Positions 1 to 8,444 of a stretch of DNA of 64,000 nt are shown in pieces. A program made the translations under genes and the position numbers. Where the stretch lies: positions 496,001 through 560,000 of the forward strand of contig NZ_LT906455.1 of NCBI RefSeq assembly GCF_900187115.1, given 5' to 3'. The notes beneath the pieces were generated by a model that worked only from the letters and a program-made list of their open reading frames with translations, did no database searches and was not told the DNA's origin. Within the stretch, counting starts at the first letter, position 1, and the number at the start of each line of letters is the position of its first letter. Origin of the DNA: Aliarcobacter butzleri. Lineage in GTDB: Bacteria > Campylobacterota > Campylobacteria > Campylobacterales > Arcobacteraceae.

Positions 1-56
1 AAATAAAATTTTTCACTAAAATTCCCTTTTTATGGATTGTTTAACAATAATTTAAT

Positions 57-62
57 TATAAT
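57..62 (+). promoter_or_regulatory. -10 box for the aroQ operon
   Basis: A perfect TATAAT lies 31 bases before the aroQ start codon. No good -35 hexamer is visible, which is usual for Campylobacterota sigma-70 promoters that rely on the -10 box and upstream T-rich periodicity. The functional assignment is inferred from position. Confidence 0.55.
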
Positions 63-93
63 CTTACCAAAAATTTATAAAAGGAATATAATT

Positions 94-588
94 ATGAAAA
101 TTGCGGTAATTCAAGGACCAAACTTAAATATGTTAGGAATTAGAGAACAACATATTTATGGAAATATGAGTTTAGAACAAATTCATCAACAACTTCAAAC
201 AGCAGCAGAACAAAATGGAGTTGAATTAGAATTTTTCCAATCAAATTTTGAAGGTGAAATTGTAGATAGAGTTCAAGAATGTTTAGGAACAGTTGATGGA
301 ATTATGATAAATCCAGCGGCTTATTCTCATACTTCAATTGCTATAAAAGATGCTTTAAGTGCAGTTAATATGCCAGTTGTTGAAGTACATATTTCAAATA
401 TTTATAAAAGAGAAGAGTTTAGACAAAAATCAATTACTGCAGCTGCAAGTACAGGAGTTATTTCTGGATTTGGTGCATTTGGTTATCATATGGGATTAAT
501 CGCTTTAATGCAAATGATAAATGAATTAAAAGCTATTGCACAAGCTAGAAATGCACAAATTCAAGCTCAAACAGAAGAAAACAAATAA
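94..588 (+). CDS. aroQ: 3-dehydroquinate dehydratase, type II
   Basis: This enzyme dehydrates 3-dehydroquinate to 3-dehydroshikimate in the cytosolic shikimate pathway. The 164-residue product has the normal type II length. It carries the N-terminal [11 protein letters not shown] active-site block, IYG with the catalytic tyrosine, [10 protein letters not shown], and the EVHISN plus REEFR substrate-binding segments. I chose the ATG at 94 because AAGGA precedes it at 81-85 and the family begins at [10 protein letters not shown]; an upstream in-frame start at 37 would add 19 unrelated residues. The next gene starts 4 bases after the stop, so the two are probably co-transcribed. Assignment is very secure. 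Confidence 0.97.
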   Translation: MKIAVIQGPNLNMLGIREQHIYGNMSLEQIHQQLQTAAEQNGVELEFFQSNFEGEIVDRVQECLGTVDGIMINPAAYSHTSIAIKDALSAVNMPVVEVHISNIYKREEFRQKSITAAASTGVISGFGAFGYHMGLIALMQMINELKAIAQARNAQIQAQTEENK

Positions 589-592
589 TTTT

Positions 593-1816
593 ATGAAAGC
601 AATAAGTGCTTCTTATGTAGTAACTTGCGATGAAAATAACAGAATCATAAAAGATGGTGCTGTTGTTTTTGATGATAAACTTATAGAAATTGATACTCTT
701 TTTGAAATAAAAAATAAATATCCCAATTTAGAGATAAAAGAACTAGAAGAAAACTCTATATTGATGCCAGGACTTGTAAACTCTCATATTCACTTGGAAT
801 TTAGTGCAAATACAACAACACTTAAATATGGTAATTTTTATTCATGGTTAAATTCAGTTATAAAACATAGAGAAGATTTGATAAATAAAGCTACAAATGA
901 ACTAATTTCAACAAAATTAAATAAAATAAAAAAAACTGGAACTACAACAATTGGAGCAATTTCATCATATTCATTTGATATGGAAGCTTGTATAAAATCT
1001 CCAATTAATACAGTTTTCTTTTGTGAGGTCATTGGTTCAAAAGCTGATATGGTTGATACACTTTTTGCTGATTTTAGAAGTAGATTAAATAATGCAAAAA
1101 AATTTGCATCAAAAAACTTTATTCCTGCAATTGCAATACACTCACCATATTCTGTTCATCCTTTTTTAGTAAGAGAAGCTTTAAATGTAGCAAGAGATGA
1201 AAATTTAGCTGTTAGTTCTCACTTTTTAGAATCACAAGAAGAGTTTGAGTGGTTGCATAAAGATGAAGGTTCTTTTTTGGAATTTTTTAAAAACTTTTTA
1301 AATCAAGAAAAAGCTACTTCAAAACCTATGGAATTTTTAGGTTTGTTTTCAAAAGTTAAAAACCTATCTTTTACTCATTGTGTTGAAGCAAGTGATGACG
1401 ACTTAGAAAAAATAAAAGATTTGGGTGCAAGTATAAATCATTGTGTTACTTCAAATAGGCTTTTAAATAATACAAAACTGGATTTAGATAGATTAAAAGA
1501 TATTCCTTTTACTATTGGAACTGATGGTCTTAGTTCAAATAACTCTTTGTCTATGTTTGATGAGTTAAGAAATGCTTTGATGGCTCATTATGATAAAAAT
1601 GTTGTAGAGTTTTCAAAAATACTTTTAAAAGCTGCAACTTTTAATGGAAGTAGGGCATTGGGACTAAATAAAGGTGTATTAAAAGAGAGTTTTGATGCTG
1701 ATATGATAAGTTTCAAATTACCAAATAAAATAGAAGATATAAATGATATTTGTATGCAAATAATACTACATACAAAATTTGTTGATGATGTAATTATAGG
1801 AGGAGAGTATGTTTGA
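593..1816 (+). CDS. Amidohydrolase, aminofutalosine deaminase-like
   Basis: This is a metal-dependent hydrolase of the amidohydrolase/chlorohydrolase superfamily (407 residues). The metal-binding NSHIH motif lies near residue 65, with HSPYSVHPF, SFTHCVEAS and the late GTDGLSSNN aspartate following in the order expected of a TIM-barrel deaminase. Campylobacterota use the futalosine menaquinone pathway, and a related protein in Helicobacter deaminates 6-aminodeoxyfutalosine (called mqnF or mqnX in some annotations); I infer that role here. The start at 593 follows the aroQ stop by 4 bases, while a longer frame opening at 536 lies inside aroQ. The ribosome site is weak, suggesting translational coupling. 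The 3' end overlaps sppA by 8 bases. Confidence 0.85.
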   Translation: MKAISASYVVTCDENNRIIKDGAVVFDDKLIEIDTLFEIKNKYPNLEIKELEENSILMPGLVNSHIHLEFSANTTTLKYGNFYSWLNSVIKHREDLINKATNELISTKLNKIKKTGTTTIGAISSYSFDMEACIKSPINTVFFCEVIGSKADMVDTLFADFRSRLNNAKKFASKNFIPAIAIHSPYSVHPFLVREALNVARDENLAVSSHFLESQEEFEWLHKDEGSFLEFFKNFLNQEKATSKPMEFLGLFSKVKNLSFTHCVEASDDDLEKIKDLGASINHCVTSNRLLNNTKLDLDRLKDIPFTIGTDGLSSNNSLSMFDELRNALMAHYDKNVVEFSKILLKAATFNGSRALGLNKGVLKESFDADMISFKLPNKIEDINDICMQIILHTKFVDDVIIGGEYV

Positions 1817-2693
1817 GTTTTTTAGAAAACTGTTTTCACCAGTTATAGCAATATTGGATTTTATAACTAAATATTTTAAGACAATAGTTTTTCTAACTAT
1901 TATTTATGTAGTGTTTTTTAATTCTGATGAAGAAAGAATTAGTACTAAAAGTACTGCAAATTTGCAAAAAATAGAGTTAGTTGGTCCAATAATAGATGTA
2001 TCTAAAACTTTAGAAAATATAGAAAAAGCAAAAACTGATACAAATATAAAAGGTGTTTTATTCGTTGTTGATAGTCCTGGCGGTGCAGTTGCTCCTTCAG
2101 TTGAAGTAGCTTATGCTATAAAAGAGTTAAAGCAGATTAAACCAGTAGTTGTTTATGCAAGTGGAGTAATAGCAAGTGGAAGTTATTACGCTTCTATTTG
2201 GGCAGACAAAATTATCGCAAATCATGGAAGTATGGTTGGTTCTATTGGTGTTATTATGCAAGGAGTAAACACTAAAGAGCTTATGGATAAAATAGGAATT
2301 CAAACACAAACAGTAAAAGCTGGAAAATATAAAGAATCAGGGACTCCAACACGGAAATGGACAGAGTTTGAAGAAAAACAACTTCAAAGTGTGATAGATG
2401 ATACTTATAATATGTTTATAACTGATGTTGCAACAGCTAGAAATCTTGATATAAAAAATTATACTTCATTTGCTGATGCAAAAATCTTCACTTCAAAACA
2501 AGCAAAAGATGTAGGTTTAGTAGATGAGGTTGCAAATATCACAGTTGCTCAAAAAACTTTGGCAGAGTTATCAAAAGTTGAAAATCCTGTTTGGAAAAAA
2601 GAGGATAAATTTGAGAAATTTATGGATAAACTTGTAAGTGAAGCTGTTTCTCAAATCAGTATGAATTTTGTAACTGGATTGAAAGCTTATTGA
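1809..2693 (+). CDS. sppA: Signal peptide peptidase SppA (short form)
   Basis: This inner-membrane serine protease of family S49 degrades cleaved signal peptides. The 294-residue protein is the short, single-domain form. One transmembrane segment lies around residues 22-40, and the protease domain follows. GVIASGSYY holds the likely nucleophilic serine, and KAGKYKESGT holds the likely catalytic lysine. A strong AGGAGGAG ribosome site at 1799-1806 supports the ATG at 1809. The overlap with the preceding gene and the hairpin at 2723-2754 suggest it is the last gene of the aroQ operon, an order I recall from Campylobacter. Confidence 0.93.
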   Translation: MFEFFRKLFSPVIAILDFITKYFKTIVFLTIIYVVFFNSDEERISTKSTANLQKIELVGPIIDVSKTLENIEKAKTDTNIKGVLFVVDSPGGAVAPSVEVAYAIKELKQIKPVVVYASGVIASGSYYASIWADKIIANHGSMVGSIGVIMQGVNTKELMDKIGIQTQTVKAGKYKESGTPTRKWTEFEEKQLQSVIDDTYNMFITDVATARNLDIKNYTSFADAKIFTSKQAKDVGLVDEVANITVAQKTLAELSKVENPVWKKEDKFEKFMDKLVSEAVSQISMNFVTGLKAY

Positions 2694-2722
2694 TATAAAG
2701 ATAAATTCTATTAGTTTTAAAT

Positions 2723-2754
2723 TTCATTCCTAACTTTTTTAGTTTAGGAATGAA
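2723..2754 (+). terminator. Hairpin terminating the aroQ-sppA operon
   Basis: A perfect 11-bp inverted repeat (TTCATTCCTAA / TTAGGAATGAA) with a 10-base loop lies between the convergent sppA and membrane-protein genes. The following bases are only moderately T-rich, so the hairpin may serve both directions. Confidence 0.6.
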
Positions 2755-2775
2755 TACTATCTATATTACTATTTC

Positions 2776-3438
2776 TTAATTTTTTTCAGGTATAAACCAA
2801 GTTATTTTTAATTTTTTTATATCTATATTATGATACTTAGAAAAATAGTTTTTTATATTTTGTTGCTTTTCTAAAAAAGGAATAACTATCATTTCTAAAT
2901 CACTATTTTCAATTAAAATTATGCTATAAATAGGAAAAATAATTTTTCTATAATAAGCAATTACAACAATATAATTTAATATGAGAATAAAGTATATAAT
3001 TAATATACCAATTGGCATAAATATCATTGTAAAATATTTTTTTAATTTGCTATATCTTCTTAATTTTTGCATTCCTACTCCGATAGTATTGCATTTATAA
3101 ATTTCATTAAAAAAATAAATACTTACATTTTTGTCATTAATTGTTTTAGTAATTTTATTTGTATAAAAAATAATTTTTTTAACTTGTTTTTTCAAAATTA
3201 AAATTTTAACTAGACCATAAATAATACTTAATACACATATCACTGTTCCAGTAATCCTATTAAACATATGTCCATCTGAGGATTTTAATCCTTCTCCTAT
3301 CCCAAATCCCCACATCATTATTAAAAATAATATTCCTATTATTATAATTACTATTTGTTCTATTATCAAAGAATGATCATCTATTTCAAATAAAAATCCA
3401 TCTTTATCTGGTAGTAGTTCTAGGTTTTTATCATCCAT
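2776..3438 (-). CDS. Hypothetical membrane protein
   Basis: I do not recognise a family for this 220-residue protein. It starts with an acidic cytoplasmic-looking stretch. Hydrophobic segments follow near residues 28-47 and 62-80, and a long double-length one sits near 133-165 with another segment just after it. The C-terminal ~45 residues are polar, with many lysines. It stands alone, facing sppA, with its own upstream region. That region contains the repeated GTCACA element described separately. A membrane location is supported by sequence; the function is unknown. Confidence 0.65.
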   Translation of the reverse strand: MDDKNLELLPDKDGFLFEIDDHSLIIEQIVIIIIGILFLIMMWGFGIGEGLKSSDGHMFNRITGTVICVLSIIYGLVKILILKKQVKKIIFYTNKITKTINDKNVSIYFFNEIYKCNTIGVGMQKLRRYSKLKKYFTMIFMPIGILIIYFILILNYIVVIAYYRKIIFPIYSIILIENSDLEMIVIPFLEKQQNIKNYFSKYHNIDIKKLKITWFIPEKN

Positions 3439-3644
3439 TTATACTTATGTCCTTTTTTAAAATCTTACTTTGAAATCAATTATCATTTTGATATATAACT
3501 ATATCAAAAAATTGTCACAGTTTGCGTCACAATTTTATTTTTTATTGATAAAAAAGTAAAAGTTTATATTAATGATAATTTTTATTTGTTTTATAAGGAT
3601 TAATTATAAGAATTTTTTAATAATTTGAGGTATAAAAGAGGAGT

Positions 3645-3673
3645 TTAAAAGGTGAAGAAAATTCACCTTTTAA
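3645..3673 (-). terminator. Hairpin after ackA1
   Basis: A perfect 12-bp stem (TTAAAAGGTGAA / TTCACCTTTTAA) with a 5-base loop begins 2 bases after the acetate kinase stop codon on the minus strand. The downstream T-tract is interrupted, so efficiency is uncertain. Confidence 0.7.
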
Positions 3674-3674
3674 T

Positions 3675-4889
3675 TTATTGGCAAGTACTAGCTTGTCCTG
3701 AAACGATTTTATAAGTATCATTTGCAATAACATATTCTTCATTTGTAGGAATGACAAAGATTCTTGAAGCAGAACCATTTGTAGCAATATCTCTTGCAAC
3801 ATTTGATCTTTTATTATTTTTAACTGGGTCGATTACAAGTCCCATAGAGTCAAGTCCTGCACAAACTTTTTCTCTAATTAGTGCTGCATTTTCTCCTATT
3901 CCACCTGTAAAGCAAAGAGCATCGATACCATCAAGTGCTGCAACATAAGAACCTACATATTTTTTGATGTTATAAGCAACCATATCAACTGCTAATCTAC
4001 ATCTTTCATCACCATCTTGCATACCTTGTAAAACTTCTCTTAAATCAGAAGATTTTCCAGAAATTCCTAAAATACCAGATTTTTTATTCATGATATCAAT
4101 AGCTTGGTCAATAGTAAGATTTTCTTGGCTCATCATATATTGTAATGCTCCTGCTCCTACATCTCCACTTCTTGTTCCCATCATTAGACCTTGAATAGGA
4201 GTAAGTCCCATAGAAGTATCAATACATCTTCCATTTAAAACAGCACTAACAGAAGAACCATTTCCTAAGTGACAAACAATAATTCTAGTATTATGTTTTT
4301 TATCTAACATTCCTCTAGCTTCATTTGAAACAAAAAAGTGACTTGTTCCGTGGAAACCATATTTTCTAATACCATGTTTAGTGTACATTTCATATGGTAA
4401 AGCATACATATAAGCGTAATCAGGCATAGTTTGGTGGAATGCTGTATCAAATACACCAACATTTGGTTTTCCTGGCATTAATTGTTGGCAAATTTCAATA
4501 CCTAAGATATTTGCAGGGTTATGTAAAGGTGCTAATGGTGATAATTTTTTCATAGTATCAATTACTTCTGGAGTAATCATTACTGAACCTGAAAACTCTT
4601 CTCCTCCATGAACTGTTCTATGTCCGATTGCATCAATATCATTTATTGAATTAATAACTTTTCCTTCACCAGCAGTTAAAGTTGTTAAAACAGCTTCGAT
4701 AGCTTCTTTGTGAGTTGGCATTGGAACATTTAAAGTTAATTTTTGACCATTTTCACCATATTCATGCTTTAAAACACCATCAATCCCGATTCTTTCGCAT
4801 AATCCTGATGCAAGAACTTTTTTAATAACTGGATTCATTAATTGGTATTTTAATGATGAACTCCCTGCATTTAAAACGAATACTAACAT
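3675..4889 (-). CDS. ackA: Acetate kinase paralogue 1 (pta-linked)
   Basis: This protein interconverts acetyl phosphate plus ADP with acetate plus ATP and so pairs with Pta. The 404-residue protein has the family landmarks: NAGSSSLKYQL at the N-terminus, HRTVHGGEEF, FDTAFHQTMPD with the catalytic aspartate, GNGSSVSAV, GTRSGD and FTGGIGEN. The stretch after GTRSGD reads VGAG, where acetate kinases usually have IDP; two further paralogues in this window keep that region closer to consensus. The start is preceded by AAGGAG at good spacing. It lies 26 bases downstream of pta in one operon, with a hairpin just beyond its stop. Confidence 0.95.
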   Translation of the reverse strand: MLVFVLNAGSSSLKYQLMNPVIKKVLASGLCERIGIDGVLKHEYGENGQKLTLNVPMPTHKEAIEAVLTTLTAGEGKVINSINDIDAIGHRTVHGGEEFSGSVMITPEVIDTMKKLSPLAPLHNPANILGIEICQQLMPGKPNVGVFDTAFHQTMPDYAYMYALPYEMYTKHGIRKYGFHGTSHFFVSNEARGMLDKKHNTRIIVCHLGNGSSVSAVLNGRCIDTSMGLTPIQGLMMGTRSGDVGAGALQYMMSQENLTIDQAIDIMNKKSGILGISGKSSDLREVLQGMQDGDERCRLAVDMVAYNIKKYVGSYVAALDGIDALCFTGGIGENAALIREKVCAGLDSMGLVIDPVKNNKRSNVARDIATNGSASRIFVIPTNEEYVIANDTYKIVSGQASTCQ

Positions 4890-4915
4890 TTTTCTCTCCT
4901 TAGTTTAGTAAATAG

Positions 4916-5911
4916 TTATTTAATTTGTGTAGCTGTAATAGCAACTAAATTTGCAATATCTTCAACAGAACAACCTCTTGAAAGATCGTTTACTGGTTTA
5001 TTTAAACCTTGAACGATTGGTCCGTGAGCTTCTGCTCCTGCAAATCTTTGAACAAGTTTATATCCAATATTTCCAGATTGTAAATCAGGGAAAACTAAAA
5101 TATTTGCATGTCCAGCAACTTTTGAACCAGGAGCTTTTTTTGCACCAATAGATTCAACGATAGCAGCATCAGCTTGAAGCTCACCATCAAATGAGAAATT
5201 AACATTTCTTTCACCTAAAATTTTACAAGCTGATTGTACTTTGTCTACTAGTGGATGTGCAGCACTTCCTTTTGTAGAAAAAGATAACATAGCAACTCTT
5301 GGATTTAATCCAACAACGCTAGCAGCAGTTGCAGCAGTTGCACAAGCAATATCAGCTAATTGTTCTGCATTTGGTTCAGGAATAACAGCACAATCTGCAA
5401 ATAAGATTAATCCATTATCACCAAATTTACCATCAGCTGTTTCCATAATGAATGTAGATGAAACAGTATTTATTCCAGGTGCAGTTTTGATAACTTGAAT
5501 AGCAGCTTTTAATACATCAGCTGTTGGAGAATTTGAACCCGCAACTAAACCATCAGCATCACCAAGTCTTACCATCATACAACCAAAAAATCTTGGTTCA
5601 TTTAACATAATTTCAGTTGCTTCATCTCTTGAAAGGTTTTTATTTTTTCTTAATTCAACTAACTCATCAATATATTTATTGATATTATCAAATTTTTTAG
5701 GATCAATGATTGTTGCTCCATCAATATTTGCACCATGTTTAGCAGCATCTGCTTTTATAGTATCAGCATTTCCAATTAAAACAACGTTTGCAGTTTTATC
5801 TTTTAAAACTTGTTCTGTAGCTTTTAGAACTCTTTCGTCTTCTGGCTCAGGTAGAACAATTGTTCTTAATTTTAATTTTGCTTTTTCTTTAATAGTTTCA
5901 ATTAAACCCAT
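4916..5911 (-). CDS. pta: Phosphate acetyltransferase
   Basis: This cytosolic enzyme interconverts acetyl-CoA and acetyl phosphate, the step next to acetate kinase. The 331-residue product matches the short, single-domain Pta form. Landmarks are LPEPEDERVLKA near residue 20, GLVAGSNSPTADVLKAA, SFDGELQADAAI and the C-terminal AGAEAHGPIVQGL block. I place the start at 5911 because AAAGGA lies 10 bases upstream and the family begins at about this residue; a frame opening at 5974 would run through the promoter. The upstream region holds the direct-repeat operator at 5968-5984, so pta-ackA1 is probably controlled by an OmpR-class activator. Confidence 0.95.
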   Translation of the reverse strand: MGLIETIKEKAKLKLRTIVLPEPEDERVLKATEQVLKDKTANVVLIGNADTIKADAAKHGANIDGATIIDPKKFDNINKYIDELVELRKNKNLSRDEATEIMLNEPRFFGCMMVRLGDADGLVAGSNSPTADVLKAAIQVIKTAPGINTVSSTFIMETADGKFGDNGLILFADCAVIPEPNAEQLADIACATAATAASVVGLNPRVAMLSFSTKGSAAHPLVDKVQSACKILGERNVNFSFDGELQADAAIVESIGAKKAPGSKVAGHANILVFPDLQSGNIGYKLVQRFAGAEAHGPIVQGLNKPVNDLSRGCSVEDIANLVAITATQIK

Positions 5912-5951
5912 TTCTAAGTTATCCTTTCCAATTTTAAACTTTTCAGAAGGG

Positions 5952-5984
5952 ATTATAATTGAAAAACATAGCATTTGTATAGCA
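5952..5984 (-). promoter_or_regulatory. OmpR/PhoB-type operator and -10 of pta-ackA1
   Basis: On the minus strand TGCTAT (5979-5984), five bases, then TGCTAT (5968-5973) form an 11-bp-period direct repeat. After exactly 10 bases comes TATAAT (5952-5957). The transcription start would fall about 35 bases before the pta ATG. The same layout occurs at 16346-16378 and 20953-20985. The repeats are seen directly; binding by the neighbouring response regulator is inferred. Confidence 0.75.
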
Positions 5985-6087
5985 ATAATTTATCAAAATT
6001 GAGGAAAAAAGAGGGGATTAGAAAAATTGATTTCACCTAAAAGTGGCGAAATGTAGCTTTCTTATTTCAGTAGTATTGAGTAAAAGA

Positions 6088-6118
6088 AGTATTATGTACA
6101 ATAATTATACATAATACT
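6088..6118 (-). terminator. Hairpin downstream of ackA2
   Basis: An 11-bp perfect stem (AGTATTATGTA / TACATAATACT) lies 37 bases beyond the ackA2 stop on the minus strand. It overlaps a second possible pairing, ATTGAGT (6075-6081) with ACTCAAT (6116-6122). The T-tract on the minus side is weak. Confidence 0.45.
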
Positions 6119-6154
6119 CAATTTTTTTAAATTTTATAATTTGTAACAATTTGA

Positions 6155-7345
6155 CTATTTTTTTACAAGATTGAAAGTATCTTGAGCAATAACCAACTCT
6201 TCATTTGTAGGAATTACAAAAATTTTAGTTTTTGAAGCTTTTGTATTTATCTCTCTAATACCTTTTTCTCTAACTTTATTTTTTTCAGTATCTATTTCAA
6301 TTCCCATAAATTGAAGACCTTCACAAACTTTTTCTCTAATTAAATCAGAGTTTTCACCAATTCCTGCAGTAAAGCAAATAGCATCAACTCCATGCATTAA
6401 TCCAGCGTAAGAACAAAGATATTTTTTAATTCTGTCACATAACATAATAATAGCTATTTTTGATCTTTTATCTCCATCATTTGCAGCTTTTATAACTTCT
6501 CTTAAATCAGAACTAATACCAGAAACTCCTAATATTCCAGATTTTTTGTTTAGGTAATCAATAATTTGAGTATGACTTAAACCTTTTTTCTCCATTAAAT
6601 AAGGTATTACTCCAGCATCAATATCTCCACTTCTTGTTCCCATAACTAAACCTTCAAGAGGAGTTAATCCCATAGAAGTACTAATAGATTTTCCATCTCT
6701 AACTGCACATACAGAAGAACCATTTCCTAAGTGGCAAACGATTATTTTTGAATCTTTTTTATTTAAAATTTTTACAGCTTCATTTGAAACGTAGTAGTGA
6801 CTTGTTCCGTGGAATCCATATTTTCTTAAATGATGTTCTGTGTAATCACTGTAAGGAACAGCATATAAAAAGTTTTCAATTGGCATTGTTTGGTGAAATG
6901 CTGTATCAAATGTTGTAACATTTGGAACTTTTGGTAATATTTGCATACAAATTTTAATTCCTAAAATGTTTGCAGGATTATGTAAAGGTGCAAGAGGAAT
7001 AAGTTCTTCTATTTTTTTAAGAACATCATCATTAACTATTACAGAACCTTTGAAGTGTTCTCCACCATGAACAACTCTATGTCCAATAGCTTGAATTTCA
7101 TCAATAGAATTTATTACTTTTGTTTCATCATTTGTTAAAATTCTTAAAACTAATTCAATAGCCTCTTTATGTGTTGGAATTGGTGTTTCAAAAGTTAATT
7201 TTTTGTTTTCACCTATTTCATGTTTTAAAATACCATCAATTCCGATTCTTTCAACTAAACCACTTGCTTTTAGCTCATGTGTTTTTGCGTTTATTAACTG
7301 ATATTTTAAAGATGACGAACCTGCATTTAATACAAATACTAACAT
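6155..7345 (-). CDS. ackA: Acetate kinase paralogue 2
   Basis: This is a second full-length acetate kinase (396 residues). It has intact NAGSSSLKYQL, HRVVHGGEHF, FDTAFHQTMP, GNGSSV, GTRSGDID and FTAGIGEN motifs. It resembles the paralogue at 8445-9635 more than the pta-linked copy: both share the shorter length, FTAGIGEN, and a lysine-rich C-terminal region before KIFVIPTNEE. It stands as a single gene between the CDF transporter and pta, with no copy of the TGCTAT operator upstream. A related acid such as propionate is a possible substrate, but nothing in the sequence decides this. Confidence 0.92.
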   Translation of the reverse strand: MLVFVLNAGSSSLKYQLINAKTHELKASGLVERIGIDGILKHEIGENKKLTFETPIPTHKEAIELVLRILTNDETKVINSIDEIQAIGHRVVHGGEHFKGSVIVNDDVLKKIEELIPLAPLHNPANILGIKICMQILPKVPNVTTFDTAFHQTMPIENFLYAVPYSDYTEHHLRKYGFHGTSHYYVSNEAVKILNKKDSKIIVCHLGNGSSVCAVRDGKSISTSMGLTPLEGLVMGTRSGDIDAGVIPYLMEKKGLSHTQIIDYLNKKSGILGVSGISSDLREVIKAANDGDKRSKIAIIMLCDRIKKYLCSYAGLMHGVDAICFTAGIGENSDLIREKVCEGLQFMGIEIDTEKNKVREKGIREINTKASKTKIFVIPTNEELVIAQDTFNLVKK

Positions 7346-7448
7346 ATATTTTTTCCTTATATTTTGATTTAAGCTTAAATAAGATTTAAGAAATAAATTT
7401 AATTATTTAAAATAATATCTTATTAAAACTTAAAAATTTTATAGACTA

Positions 7449-8387
7449 TTATTCAGCCCATTCACAATCCGTTGTAAATACAATAGTTAACCAAAGGTCT
7501 GGATCCTCTTTCCCTAGTTCTTTTTCAATTTCATCTCTTAGCAAATCCCACTCTTCAAGTTTTTTAGCTGGCCAACTTTTAGGAACTATAAAATAAAGTT
7601 CTATTTGTCTTCCTCTTCCAACTCTTGCAACATAAGCTCTAAAAGAATCAAAACCATATTTTTTCACTATATTCTCTGCTATTTTATCTACTTGTTGTTT
7701 TAATTCCAAAGGTGTAACAAGTAAAATATCTGCAAGTGCTTTTTTAACTGTTTTAAATGGCATAGGAATTATAAATATACAAACAAAAATCAAAACTGAA
7801 GGGTCTATATAAGGCGTTATCCAATCTAAACTAGTGTTTTTTGCAATATATCCAAAACTAAAAGCAAAAAGATACCCCAAAGACATAGATGCTGATATTA
7901 GCCAACTAATTGAATCTAAAGTTAAGAACTCTGAGTTAATCGATTTATTTGCTTTTTTTATAAAAATTCCCAAACTCAACTCAACTACAATAGATATTAA
8001 AGTAATAACTATTGCATATCCAAATAAAATCTCTCTTCCTCCTAATAATAAACTATCAATTGCATTTATAAAAGCGTAAGTTGCAGCACCAATAAGTAGT
8101 ATTCCATTTACTCCTAAAACAATAGGTTCAAGATGCCAAAATCCCATAGTAAAATGTTTTTCTAGCTTATTGTGAATAAAATCTTTTGATGTAGATGAAG
8201 TAATTAATCTAGCTACAATTAAAGCAAGAGTTGTCATTACTGCATCTATCATTGCATAAATACTATCAAAAATTATCGTAGAAGAACTTGCAAGTAAACC
8301 AAATATTATTCCAATACCTGCAAGTAATATTGTGCTAAATATAGAGATACGAAGTAAATTTTGTTCATTTTTCAAATATAAATTCAT
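7449..8387 (-). CDS. Cation diffusion facilitator family transporter
   Basis: This is a predicted inner-membrane metal/proton antiporter of 312 residues with about six membrane segments and a soluble C-terminal domain (FRAYVARVGRGRQIELYF onward) typical of the CDF fold. The membrane metal sites are unusual. In the second segment FDSIYAMID has aspartates seven residues apart rather than the common DxxxD, and LDSISWL in the fifth segment lacks the usual HxxxD or DxxxD partner. It sits between two acetate kinase genes with its own -10 box, so it is probably unrelated to acetate metabolism. Substrate unknown. Confidence 0.82.
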   Translation of the reverse strand: MNLYLKNEQNLLRISIFSTILLAGIGIIFGLLASSSTIIFDSIYAMIDAVMTTLALIVARLITSSTSKDFIHNKLEKHFTMGFWHLEPIVLGVNGILLIGAATYAFINAIDSLLLGGREILFGYAIVITLISIVVELSLGIFIKKANKSINSEFLTLDSISWLISASMSLGYLFAFSFGYIAKNTSLDWITPYIDPSVLIFVCIFIIPMPFKTVKKALADILLVTPLELKQQVDKIAENIVKKYGFDSFRAYVARVGRGRQIELYFIVPKSWPAKKLEEWDLLRDEIEKELGKEDPDLWLTIVFTTDCEWAE

Positions 8388-8408
8388 AAAATACTCTTAT
8401 CTATTTAG

Positions 8409-8414
8409 ATTATA
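8409..8414 (-). promoter_or_regulatory. -10 box for the CDF transporter gene
   Basis: The minus strand reads TATAAT 21 bases before the CDF start codon. A second TATAAT lies at 8425-8430. Assignment rests on position only. Confidence 0.45.
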
Positions 8415-8444
8415 GTTACGCTATATTATAACACATAAAAAAAG

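Noticed and set aside
3617-3802. Minus-strand frame of 61 codons across the end of ackA1
   Set aside because: It overlaps the ackA1 3' end in another frame and crosses the terminator hairpin; it has a low-complexity Leu/Gln composition.
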